DNA of 9,312 nt from Promethearchaeia archaeon. Lineage in GTDB: Archaea; Asgardarchaeota; Lokiarchaeia; Sigyniarchaeales; SOKP01. The notes beneath the pieces are model-generated. The model did no database searches. It was not told the DNA's origin and saw nothing but the letters and a program-made list of their open reading frames with translations. The stretch's first letter is position 1. Every line of letters starts with the position of its first letter. The stretch is taken from positions 1 to 9,312 of the forward strand of contig JAHQWY010000128.1 in the NCBI GenBank assembly GCA_029856445.1, read 5' to 3'. Of the stretch, positions 1-6,153 are shown in pieces. The translations under genes and the position numbers were made by a program.

Positions 1-290
1 AAAATAAATTGATGAATCCTCATAAAACTCTCCATGGTGGTGTGATCTATTCAATGGCAGATACAGGTATGGGTGCTGCTTTATACCCTTTATTAGAAAA
101 AGACGAATTATGTGCTACAATAGAAGTGAAAATTGCATATTTTAAACCTGTTACGGAAGGAACTCTGACATGTGATACTAAGGTAATTTATAAAGGAAAA
201 AACTTCAGTAATCTTGAATCGGAAATTAAAAATGGTGAAATTCTCGTTGGTAAAGCAACTGGAACTTTCTCCATTTTCAAAGTAAAATAG
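1..290 (+). CDS. PaaI-type hotdog-fold acyl-CoA thioesterase, 5' end cut by window edge
   Basis: Likely hydrolyses the thioester of an acyl- or aryl-CoA in the cytoplasm. The frame is open to the left edge (reading from base 3), so the in-frame TTG at 9 and ATG at 12 are probably internal. Family members are usually about 130-150 residues and this piece has about 95, so roughly 35-50 N-terminal residues should lie outside. The diagnostic stretch is NPHKTLHGGVIYSMADT: the HGG motif (His codon at 33-35) followed seven residues later by the Asp of the hot-dog helix (60-62). This matches the family pattern N-P-x-x-x-x-H-G-G-x6-D. The rest alternates beta strands typical of the fold and ends naturally at TAG 288-290. 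It faces an acyl-CoA synthetase gene across the GNAT gene, which fits acyl-CoA turnover. The substrate cannot be read from the sequence. The family call is good; the physiological role is inferred. Confidence 0.85.
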   Translation, partial: NKLMNPHKTLHGGVIYSMADTGMGAALYPLLEKDELCATIEVKIAYFKPVTEGTLTCDTKVIYKGKNFSNLESEIKNGEILVGKATGTFSIFKVK

Positions 291-324
291 AGTTTTAAAG
301 TATATGAAGTCATTTTATAGAAAA

Positions 325-340
325 TTTTTATAAGATTTTT
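325..340 (+). terminator. Possible oligo-T terminator after the thioesterase gene
   Basis: Two T5 runs (325-329 and 336-340) lie 35-50 bases after the thioesterase stop codon. Archaeal RNA polymerase commonly terminates in such tracts without a hairpin. The region also overlaps the TATA-like box of the next gene, so the assignment is weak in DNA this rich in A and T. Confidence 0.25.
327..334 (+). promoter_or_regulatory. Archaeal TATA-like box for the GNAT gene
   Basis: TTTATAAG is centred about 35 bases before the ATG at 365. Transcription starting some 25 bases downstream would leave a leader of only about ten bases. No Shine-Dalgarno-like sequence precedes the ATG (the upstream bases are ACTTATTCTTCTTTTT), which fits a nearly leaderless message. 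Confidence 0.4.
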
Positions 341-364
341 AAAAATTAACTTATTCTTCTTTTT

Positions 365-862
365 ATGAATAGTAATATTCAAAATGGAAAAGGATCTTCT
401 AAAATAACATTAAAAAAAATCACAAGTATAAACTTAGAAACGATACTTAATCTTAAAGTCAAGCCAAAACAAAGAACCTTAGTAGCACCAAATGCGGTTT
501 CAATTGCTCAAGCACAATTTACTAGAGGTGCTTGGTATCGTGCTATCTGTTTGGATAAAGAACCCATAGGATTTGTAATGTTAAGAGATAGTACGCTAAA
601 ATTTAAAAAAATAAATCCTAAAAATCCAGAAATATACCTTTGGAGATTTATGATTGATGGTAGATATCAAGGAAAAGGGTATGGAAAAAAAGCGCTTGAA
701 CTTGTTATTCATCATGCTCAGTCTCGTTCCGGTATAAAAGAAATAACATTACATCATCAACCCAGTAAAGGAAATGCTGGCAATTTCTATAAAAAATTAG
801 GTTTCAAACACACTGGGAAAATACATTTAGGTGAATTAGAAATGAAGTTAAAATTAGATTAA
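365..862 (+). CDS. GNAT-family N-acetyltransferase, BltD/SpeG-like (putative polyamine acetyltransferase)
   Basis: Predicted cytoplasmic acetyl-CoA-dependent N-acetyltransferase of 165 residues. Acetyl-CoA motif A is clear at about residues 92-112: LWRFMIDGRYQGKGYGKK, with the pyrophosphate-binding signature R/Q-x-x-G-x-G at Q102-G107. Motif B at about 137-147 (GNAGNFYKKLGF) carries the usual general-acid tyrosine, Y142. The N-terminal part has the shape of the BltD/SpeG group: I-T-L-K-K-I-T, then L-K-V-K-P-K-Q and residues like V-A-P-N-A-V-S-I. Together with IGFVML at 68-73, this suggests spermine, spermidine or a similar amine as acceptor. The first dozen residues look like an added N-terminal tail, but no other start is available before the conserved core. 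It lies 12 bases from the convergent acyl-CoA synthetase stop. The GNAT call is strong. The amine substrate is inferred from memory of the subgroup. Confidence 0.85.
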   Translation: MNSNIQNGKGSSKITLKKITSINLETILNLKVKPKQRTLVAPNAVSIAQAQFTRGAWYRAICLDKEPIGFVMLRDSTLKFKKINPKNPEIYLWRFMIDGRYQGKGYGKKALELVIHHAQSRSGIKEITLHHQPSKGNAGNFYKKLGFKHTGKIHLGELEMKLKLD

Positions 863-874
863 AATCGTCACCAT

Positions 875-2545
875 TTATGAGTATTGATCTCTTTTATAGA
901 TATCTTGATATTCATTTCGCATTAATTTTTTATCAAGTTTTCCTACACTTGTCCTAGGGAGTGAATCAATAAATATAATTTTATCAGGAAGCTGCCATTT
1001 AGCGAATACTTTTGATAGATGTTCTTTAATCTCATTTTGATTAACACCTTTATATCCTTCTCGTAATACTATTAATGCCAAAGGTCGTTCTTCCCATTTT
1101 GGGTGCGGAACACCAACAACAGCTGCTTCAAGGACTCCTGGATGAGAAACTAATACATTTTCCATATCGATTGAACTAATCCACTCACCACCACTTTTTA
1201 TCACATCCTTTATCCTATCTGTTATTTTTAAGTATCCTTCTGAATCAAGATTACCAGCATCACCACTTTTAAAATAACCGTCTTGAGTAAAACTATCTTT
1301 TGTTATAGGCGCGTTATAATAATCAGTTAAAATCCAAGGTCCACGTAGAAGGATCTCACCTGAAGATTCCCCATCATGCGGTAATTCATTACCTAATTCA
1401 TCTACAATCTTTATATCAAGCCCAGAAACGATTGTCCCTTGTTTTTTCTTCAGATTCCATATTTCCTCATCAGACAACTCACTTTTAAGCCAAGGTTTGA
1501 AAAAATTCAATGTAGTTATTGCCATTGCTTCAGTAGATCCGTACGAATGAATTATTTCACACCCTGTTTCATCCCAGAAACCACGCATTAAGGCAATTGG
1601 GGGTTCTGAGCCGCCGCAGACTAATCTAGTATTTGAAAAATCTGGTTTTTGCTCCATCTTACGTATAACTTCGAGCATAGCCATAAACACAGCAGGGACA
1701 CCCCCAGAAAGAGTTACTTTTTCTTTTACCATTATGTCTGTGAGTTCCTCAAGATTATCTAAAGACCACTTTCCAGATAAAATAATTTTAGAGCCTGCGT
1801 AAACTGAAGCCTGTGGCTTAGACCATCCAAGAACATGAAACATTGGGACTAACTGAAAAACAACATCATTTACAGTCATCGATAATTGAGCTGTAAACGC
1901 AAGTGATTGGAGATAAACATAACGGTGTGAATAGTATACTCCTTTAGGTTTACCAGTTGTTCCGGTTGTGTAACAAGCAGCATATGCAGAATTTTCATCA
2001 AGACATGGCCACTCATAATCGCTAGAGGAGTTGTTCAGAAGCTCTTCATAACTGTACAGTGGTTCTAATTTCGTTTTTATTTCAATTAAATCTTTTTCAG
2101 TAATGATGATATATCCTTTTACCTTCTTACAGTACGGTAAAATTGATTCCGCCACGGAAATTAAATCTTCATCAACAATTATATATGAAGTATTGGAATG
2201 ATTAACAACATATGATAAATCTTGTGGGGATAAACGTAAATTCAGTGTGATCATTATTGCTCCAATACCAGGAAGTCCAAAATAGATCTCAAAATGCTGA
2301 TGATGGTTCCATGCTAAAACACCTATCTTGTCTCCTACTTTTGCTCCAATGGATTCCAGTGCATTTGCTAATTGTTGCATTCTTCTATAAGAATCTTTAT
2401 ATGTATAACGAAACAGACTTCCATCCATTTTCCTGCTTACTATTTCTTGTCGAGAGAAATTCCTTATCCCATGTTTCATAAGGTTTATAATATTCAGTTG
2501 ATAATTTCCATTTGGGTTAGTTAGAAATCCTTTTACAACTTTCAT
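875..2545 (-). CDS. AMP-forming acyl-CoA synthetase (medium/long-chain fatty acid-CoA ligase type)
   Basis: Activates a carboxylic acid with ATP to an acyl-adenylate and transfers it to CoA. Numbered from the alternative GTG start at 2554 (559 residues), the ANL-family motifs appear in order. The P-loop is YTTGTTGKPKG (195-205), and YGSTEA (338-343) holds the adenine/acyl-adenylate motif. SGD lies at 430-432. The hinge TDRIKDVIKSGGEWIS is at 445-460, and PRTSVGK ends in catalytic K539. WNHHQH and GAIMITLNLRLSP near 82-110 resemble AlkK/FadD-like fatty-acid ligases. All catalytic elements are present and the length is normal. I place the start at ATG 2545 (556 residues), because GAAGTGA at 2557-2551 makes a Shine-Dalgarno-like site five bases before it, and the GTG at 2554 is part of that site. 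The gene is divergent from the chemoreceptor and convergent with the GNAT gene. Acyl chain length cannot be told. Confidence 0.95.
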   Translation of the reverse strand: MKVVKGFLTNPNGNYQLNIINLMKHGIRNFSRQEIVSRKMDGSLFRYTYKDSYRRMQQLANALESIGAKVGDKIGVLAWNHHQHFEIYFGLPGIGAIMITLNLRLSPQDLSYVVNHSNTSYIIVDEDLISVAESILPYCKKVKGYIIITEKDLIEIKTKLEPLYSYEELLNNSSSDYEWPCLDENSAYAACYTTGTTGKPKGVYYSHRYVYLQSLAFTAQLSMTVNDVVFQLVPMFHVLGWSKPQASVYAGSKIILSGKWSLDNLEELTDIMVKEKVTLSGGVPAVFMAMLEVIRKMEQKPDFSNTRLVCGGSEPPIALMRGFWDETGCEIIHSYGSTEAMAITTLNFFKPWLKSELSDEEIWNLKKKQGTIVSGLDIKIVDELGNELPHDGESSGEILLRGPWILTDYYNAPITKDSFTQDGYFKSGDAGNLDSEGYLKITDRIKDVIKSGGEWISSIDMENVLVSHPGVLEAAVVGVPHPKWEERPLALIVLREGYKGVNQNEIKEHLSKVFAKWQLPDKIIFIDSLPRTSVGKLDKKLMRNEYQDIYKRDQYS

Positions 2546-2550
2546 GAATT

Positions 2551-2557
2551 TCACTTC
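2551..2557 (-). promoter_or_regulatory. Ribosome binding site that decides the acyl-CoA synthetase start
   Basis: GAAGTGA on the minus strand differs by one base from GAGGTGA, the complement of the archaeal 16S rRNA tail. It ends five bases before ATG 2545. The alternative GTG start at 2554 lies inside this site and so is less likely. Confidence 0.5.
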
Positions 2558-2583
2558 AGATTTTTTTTTAATTTAGGTATTTG

Positions 2584-2591
2584 TATTTAAA
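2584..2591 (-). promoter_or_regulatory. TATA box of the acyl-CoA synthetase gene
   Basis: TTTAAATA on the minus strand matches the archaeal TATA consensus TTTAWATA exactly. It is centred about 42 bases upstream of ATG 2545. A transcript starting about 25 bases below the box would have a leader of roughly 15-20 bases, just long enough to carry the GAAGTGA site. Confidence 0.55.
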
Positions 2592-2874
2592 TTTATTATT
2601 TATTAAATAGGTAATTTTTATGTACCCAAATTAAATTTATCTAAATTTATTTCAGTTGAAAACAAAATAAAAAAGTGGAATTTGATTAATATATTAATTT
2701 TGTTTTGTATTTTTAACACGGAATAAAGATTTCTCAGATTGATTTTAAATAAAGTTCTAAGATTATGTATTTATGCATGAATTTGGAAAAAAGGAAAAAG
2801 CTTGTAAAGACGCAATTTTTACATTTTTGTTAAGAACTGTGAATTAGAAGATCTTAGATATCTAAAATCCAGAG
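2592..2874. other. Divergent intergenic region between acyl-CoA synthetase and chemoreceptor
   Basis: These bases are very AT-rich and hold no recognisable gene. A second perfect TATA-type sequence, TTTAAATA, lies at 2744-2751 on the plus strand. It is followed at the leaderless distance by an ATG (2773) opening 24 codons up to TAG 2845-2847. A 12-base perfect palindrome, TTAGATATCTAA, lies at 2854-2865 just above the chemoreceptor promoter and could be an operator. Palindromes of this size are expected by chance in such DNA. I see no tRNA-like structure. Confidence 0.4.
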
Positions 2875-2882
2875 TGTAAATA
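2875..2882 (+). promoter_or_regulatory. TATA-like box of the chemoreceptor gene
   Basis: TGTAAATA differs from TTTAAATA at one position. It is centred about 43 bases before the TTG start at 2922. Transcription from about 2904 would give a leader of some 18 bases containing the AAGGTG ribosome site. The spacing is the same as at the divergent acyl-CoA synthetase gene. Confidence 0.45.
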
Positions 2883-2910
2883 GGTTTTTAGTAATTATTG
2901 AAAATTAAAT

Positions 2911-2916
2911 AAGGTG
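2911..2916 (+). promoter_or_regulatory. Ribosome binding site supporting the TTG start of the chemoreceptor
   Basis: AAGGTG ends five bases before TTG 2922 and matches GAGGTG except at the first A. The ATG at 2918 is out of frame, and the in-frame ATG at 2940 is too far from this site. TTG is therefore the best start, and it yields the expected basic N-terminus MNIKKK before the membrane helix. Confidence 0.5.
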
Positions 2917-2921
2917 TATGT

Positions 2922-3275
2922 TTGAACATAAAAAAAAAGATGTCTAGAGGTTTTGCATTAATAATTGGATTATGTATAGTTATTGGAATAACAAGTGTAA
3001 TCCAAATAAACAGTTTAAATTCTTCAATAAATGATTTGACTCAGCATAAAATGAAAACTGTTTCTAGCGCAGATGAAGCAAGGATTCAAATGGAAAATAT
3101 ATTGCGAATTATTGACCAATATGAGGATGGCGATACAACGGGTTCTATTGATGATTTTAATGGAAGATTTACCCTTGTAATAGATAATTTAGAAAAACTT
3201 TCACAATTAAATCCGCATCTTGAATATGATATAAACATTATAATTGAATACGCCACCGATATTTATAACGTCTAA
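2922..3275 (+). CDS. Methyl-accepting chemotaxis protein, N-terminal piece (gene interrupted by in-frame TAA)
   Basis: This 117-codon piece is the front of a transmembrane chemoreceptor. A short basic head (MNIKKKMSRG) is followed by a first membrane helix at about residues 10-29 (GFALIIGLCIVIGITSVIQI). The following residues, about 30-117, belong to an extracellular helical sensor, rich in Asp/Glu and heptad-like Leu/Ile. The frame stops at TAA 3273-3275 in the middle of this helical region, with no domain boundary. The very next codon is ATG, and the same frame continues for 395 codons as the rest of a normal receptor. The simplest reading is one gene of 513 codons with a nonsense mutation. 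CAA, GAA, AAA, TTA, TCA, TAT or TAC could each have become TAA by one change. A base-call error and termination-reinitiation remain possible. Alone, this piece would be a membrane-anchored fragment with no signalling part. Confidence 0.7.
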   Translation: MNIKKKMSRGFALIIGLCIVIGITSVIQINSLNSSINDLTQHKMKTVSSADEARIQMENILRIIDQYEDGDTTGSIDDFNGRFTLVIDNLEKLSQLNPHLEYDINIIIEYATDIYNV

Positions 3276-4463
3276 ATGAGTAGTACTGAGGGAATACTTC
3301 ATCTATTGGATTCATATTGGAATCTTTCAAGTATAATAGACTCTGAAATTACGCAAACGGAGATAGATGTAAATGATTTAATCGCTGGTCAAGATGAAAT
3401 TAGTATGATCTTAAATGCATCACAGTTAATTTCTTTTTTAAAAGATCAGAATGTAATTATGCCTGAATTTTACAAAGAAGCTTCGAGTATGGAAAGATTT
3501 TTTTTAAGGATTGAAATCCAAAGTTTAGGAAGTAATATTTTAGATAACTTACAGGAAATAATTAACAGTCCCTATGGGAAGAACAAGACAGTTGCAAGTA
3601 ATATTAGTAACTGGTATATTACAATTTTTGAACCACTTGTATATATTGGTTCGGATTCATTACTTACATTAATAGATTTACTCTTGACTCAAAAGCAATA
3701 TATAAAAAATCGAGAAGATATTATTGCACAGCGATTAGAAAATTTAATCCTTGATATTAATGCAGAAGTTGCTAAGGGAATTAATCAAGCAAAATTAACC
3801 TCAGTAATTTCATTGACAGTTGTAATTCTAATTATAATTATAACAACTATAATTGGGATTGCTATCGCTATTCCCACCACTAGAGGTATAACAAGTATAA
3901 ATGAAAATATGGCAAAAATTATAAAAGCTGGCTCTGATGCAAGTATCAATGTAGCAAACATTGCAACAGAATTATCAGCAAGTGCGAGTGAAGTAAACGC
4001 AGCTGCTGAAGAAATTTCCAAGTCAACTCAGCAAGTAGCCTCTGAAAGTCAAGAAGTGATGGATTCTTCAGCTGAGATAGAAAAGATTGTTGAATTAATT
4101 GTAAATATTTCAGAACAGACTAGTTTATTAGCATTAAACGCAAGTATTGAGGCTGGTAGGGCTGATGAAGCGGGTCATGGTTTTTCAGTAGTAGCTGATG
4201 AGGTAAAAAAACTGTCTGAAGAATCAAAAAAGGCTGTTTTAAGCACGGGGTTAGTATTAACAGATATAATTAGTAAGATTAAATCATCTAATTCATCGAT
4301 TCAAGAAATCAATTCATCTGCAGAAGAACAAACAGCATCAATGGAGGAAGTCTCTGCTACAGCAAATAAACTTGGTTCGCTAGCTGAAAATCTGAAGAAT
4401 CAATTAAAAGAATCTCATACTGTTGAAAAGACAATCAAAAAAGTAAAACTAAAAAAAAATTAG
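3276..4463 (+). CDS. Methyl-accepting chemotaxis protein, C-terminal piece (sensor remainder, TM2 and signalling hairpin)
   Basis: This 395-codon piece follows the TAA in the same frame. Residues 1-170 are the rest of an all-helical extracellular sensor. With the upstream piece the sensor spans about 260 residues, a size like the helical bimodular (HBM) type, though I cannot confirm that family. TM2 is at about 175-199. The signalling domain follows almost at once, at about 220-380, and I see no HAMP domain. The CheA/CheW-binding tip at about 277-310 is clear: NISEQTSLLALNASIEAG, then GFSVVADEV. The usual R-A-G-E and G-R-G-F read RADE and GHGF here. Candidate methylation pairs are E245/E246, Q252/Q253 and E351/Q352. 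Each arm has about 80-85 residues, giving a short hairpin of about 12 heptads. The tail is lysine-rich and lacks a CheR-docking pentapeptide. No other che genes lie nearby. If translated alone, it would lack the first membrane helix. Confidence 0.85.
   Translation: MSSTEGILHLLDSYWNLSSIIDSEITQTEIDVNDLIAGQDEISMILNASQLISFLKDQNVIMPEFYKEASSMERFFLRIEIQSLGSNILDNLQEIINSPYGKNKTVASNISNWYITIFEPLVYIGSDSLLTLIDLLLTQKQYIKNREDIIAQRLENLILDINAEVAKGINQAKLTSVISLTVVILIIIITTIIGIAIAIPTTRGITSINENMAKIIKAGSDASINVANIATELSASASEVNAAAEEISKSTQQVASESQEVMDSSAEIEKIVELIVNISEQTSLLALNASIEAGRADEAGHGFSVVADEVKKLSEESKKAVLSTGLVLTDIISKIKSSNSSIQEINSSAEEQTASMEEVSATANKLGSLAENLKNQLKESHTVEKTIKKVKLKKN
4451..4459 (-). terminator. Oligo-T tract, possible terminator of the histidine phosphatase gene
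   Basis: There is a T9 run on the minus strand about 53 bases after the stop codon of the phosphatase gene, lying within the last lysine codons of the convergent chemoreceptor. A T7 run on the plus strand at 4526-4532, inside the phosphatase tail, could do the same for the chemoreceptor. Both rest only on the T-tract rule for archaeal termination. Confidence 0.35.
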
Positions 4464-4511
4464 CTAGTGTAGATACAACTAAAGAAAATTTTAACATAAA
4501 AACTTAACTTC

Positions 4512-5243
4512 TTAAACATACTTTGTTTTTTTCCACCAATGTGGAAATTCTACTTGCTTTAATTCACCATAATCTAGAAGTAAAATATGATCTTCTTCAA
4601 ATGTGAATGCAAAACCCCCATTAAAGTTTACCCATCTTTTATCTGGTGGGAGACTAAACCATCCAAATCTTAGTGCCATTACATGCCAATCATGGGTAAT
4701 AAATATATCAATACCCCTCTCTGGAGCATCATTAAGTTGACCCCAAATAAGATTAGCAGCATTTTGGATAAATTGTATAAATGGCGTCCATTCTTCTGGA
4801 AGATAAAAACCTGTAACCCATCTAAATAAAGCTTTGCGGAAACTATATTTCATAATATGACGGTAAAATAAATCACGATTCGATTCATCAAATCCCATTT
4901 TATAGAGAGGTGTAAATTCTCCTTTTAATTCACTTTTTCCACCTATACTCTTAAACCCATTATGAATATTTTCGGCTGTTTCTTCACATCGCCAGATAAT
5001 ACTATGAAATAATCTAATAGGTCTGCTTTTAGGTAAGTTTTCACCGAATTTTTTTGCAAAAGCGTGTCCTTTAGGAGTTAATCTTATTTTATGTAATTTT
5101 TCATTAAGTTCTGGTTCATTCCTATGAGAATGTCTTAAAATCAATATTATTTTTGAATTTTCTGGGAATTTATTAAGATTTTCTAATATAGTCAGAGCAT
5201 CAGTAGTCCAATTCTCTTCTTGCCAGATTTTGTCTACATTCAT
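4512..5243 (-). CDS. Histidine phosphatase superfamily protein
   Basis: Predicted cytoplasmic phosphatase or phosphoglycerate-mutase-fold enzyme of 243 residues. The phospho-accepting motif follows a hydrophobic strand: ILILRHSHRNEP at 33-44, with R37 and H38 as the RH pair and Ser in place of the usual Gly. LTPKGHAFAKKFGENL (55-70) is the typical helix after it. SIIWRCEETAENI (81-93) supplies the second phosphate-pocket arginine, R85, in the S-x3-R-x2-x-T-A pattern. FITHDWHV (181-188) supplies the second catalytic histidine, H184, followed by Asp. The His-Asp pair and the R-H-x-x-R arrangement recall branch 2 (acid phosphatase/phytase). The length and the S-R-T-A motif resemble branch 1 (PGM/SixA-like). 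E109 or a neighbour could be the general acid. There is no signal peptide. Substrate unknown. Its own TATA-like box suggests separate transcription from the upstream gene, 85 bases away. Confidence 0.85.
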   Translation of the reverse strand: MNVDKIWQEENWTTDALTILENLNKFPENSKIILILRHSHRNEPELNEKLHKIRLTPKGHAFAKKFGENLPKSRPIRLFHSIIWRCEETAENIHNGFKSIGGKSELKGEFTPLYKMGFDESNRDLFYRHIMKYSFRKALFRWVTGFYLPEEWTPFIQFIQNAANLIWGQLNDAPERGIDIFITHDWHVMALRFGWFSLPPDKRWVNFNGGFAFTFEEDHILLLDYGELKQVEFPHWWKKTKYV

Positions 5244-5266
5244 TATAATTCTATCAGAAGCGATTT

Positions 5267-5274
5267 TTATTAAA
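5267..5274 (-). promoter_or_regulatory. TATA-like box of the histidine phosphatase gene
   Basis: TTTAATAA on the minus strand is centred about 27 bases before ATG 5243, where archaeal leaderless transcripts start. No ribosome-site sequence lies before the ATG (CTGATAGAATTATA), which fits a leaderless message. Confidence 0.45.
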
Positions 5275-5328
5275 GAATTAAGAAAAAGATTTGAATTTTT
5301 TCCTACTAAAATTAATTTTGAATGAAAT

Positions 5329-6153
5329 TTAAGAATTAATAGCGATACCTAACTCATCTAATAATGGGATTAAGAACTTATTGTAGAAATCCTTGATTCC
5401 TAAAATAGTCCCTAAATATAGATGTAAGAAACTCTGGATTTCATGATTAATTTTATCGACCTCTATAAAATTATAATCTGGTTCTATTTCAATCTTGTTT
5501 AAAGCTAATGGTTTCAAGTGTTTCATGACTAAATAGAATATAAACTGTATATAGGATGTTTCGATAATATTTTCTTCTTCTTCAGTTAACTCGTGAGCTT
5601 CATGGACAATTGTATTTCTTAAGGCTCTTATACTTTGAATTAATTTTTCAAGATCTGGAGGTAAATTTAACTCTACTAATTTTTCGGGCATATCTTTAGT
5701 TTTATAATTCTCAACTTGAGCATTACAATAATCTTCCAAATTTGAATAAAATTTAACCAAGAATTTAAAAGCATCAACATTTTTATTATGTTTCCACTCT
5801 CTATACGGATTTCCCCAATTAACAAAATCTATTTCATCTAAAGCATTTTTAATTTTATTTTTAATGTTATCAGCCTTTTGAATGAAATAATCTAAATAAT
5901 CCATGTAAGGCTTTTCCTGAGGAGTAAAACTGTATTTATAAGTGTTACCAAATTCCTTAAATGCGCCCAATTTTTTTATTAGGGATGCTTCTTCCAGGAT
6001 CTCCTTTTTTCCAACTTCGGCAGCAAATTTGATTATAAATCCACAATCGGGACAATACGTTACCCAGGAACCTTTTATAGATGAATATGGCTTCACAACA
6101 ACTTGATGTTTTTTATTCTGAAATTCTATTAATTCCCCTTTAGATTCAATCAC
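5329..6153 (-). CDS. Zinc-ribbon/HEPN-like protein of unknown function, main open frame
   Basis: The frame has 274 codons from a GTG at 6153, the only standard start in it, but the protein almost certainly begins earlier (see 6154-6295). WVTYCPDCGFIIKF (residues 30-43) holds C34 and C37, the second half of a four-Cys zinc ribbon whose first half, CPIC, is encoded upstream. Residues 85-160 are mostly helical and charged. At 175-185, IRALRNTIVHE shows R179-N180-x3-H184. This is the R-(polar)-x3-H signature of HEPN domains, which include many RNases of toxin and defence systems. It is flanked by helices (about 165-182 and 190-213), as expected for the last two helices of a HEPN bundle. The C-terminus, at about 236-270, is also helical. 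I do not recognise a named family. DUF4145-type HEPN proteins and DUF2225-like zinc ribbons have comparable layouts. RNA cleavage is possible but not shown. Confidence 0.7.
   Translation of the reverse strand: MIESKGELIEFQNKKHQVVVKPYSSIKGSWVTYCPDCGFIIKFAAEVGKKEILEEASLIKKLGAFKEFGNTYKYSFTPQEKPYMDYLDYFIQKADNIKNKIKNALDEIDFVNWGNPYREWKHNKNVDAFKFLVKFYSNLEDYCNAQVENYKTKDMPEKLVELNLPPDLEKLIQSIRALRNTIVHEAHELTEEEENIIETSYIQFIFYLVMKHLKPLALNKIEIEPDYNFIEVDKINHEIQSFLHLYLGTILGIKDFYNKFLIPLLDELGIAINS

Noticed and set aside
188..382. Minus-strand open frame of 64 codons
   Set aside because: It overlaps the thioesterase and the start of the GNAT gene, is dominated by Lys/Phe/Ile from AT-rich antisense, and shows no domain.
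2257..2481. Plus-strand open frame of 74 codons
   Set aside because: It is antisense to the well-supported acyl-CoA synthetase, has no promoter of its own and an implausible composition.
2854..2865. Perfect 12-base palindrome TTAGATATCTAA as operator
   Set aside because: A palindrome of this size is expected a few times by chance in AT-rich DNA of this length, and no second copy was noticed; kept only as a remark.
2555..2921. tRNA, riboswitch or CRISPR in the long divergent gap
   Set aside because: No cloverleaf with a GGTTCRA arm, no repeated units and no strong stem was found by eye.
3853..3873. Inverted repeat GGGA...TCCC as a hairpin terminator
   Set aside because: It is imperfect, lies inside the TM2 coding sequence and has no T tract after it.
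3785..4021. Minus-strand open frame of 78 codons with apparent membrane segments
   Set aside because: The hydrophobic runs are the antisense of the receptor's TM2 Ile/Val codons; the sense strand carries the clear chemoreceptor.
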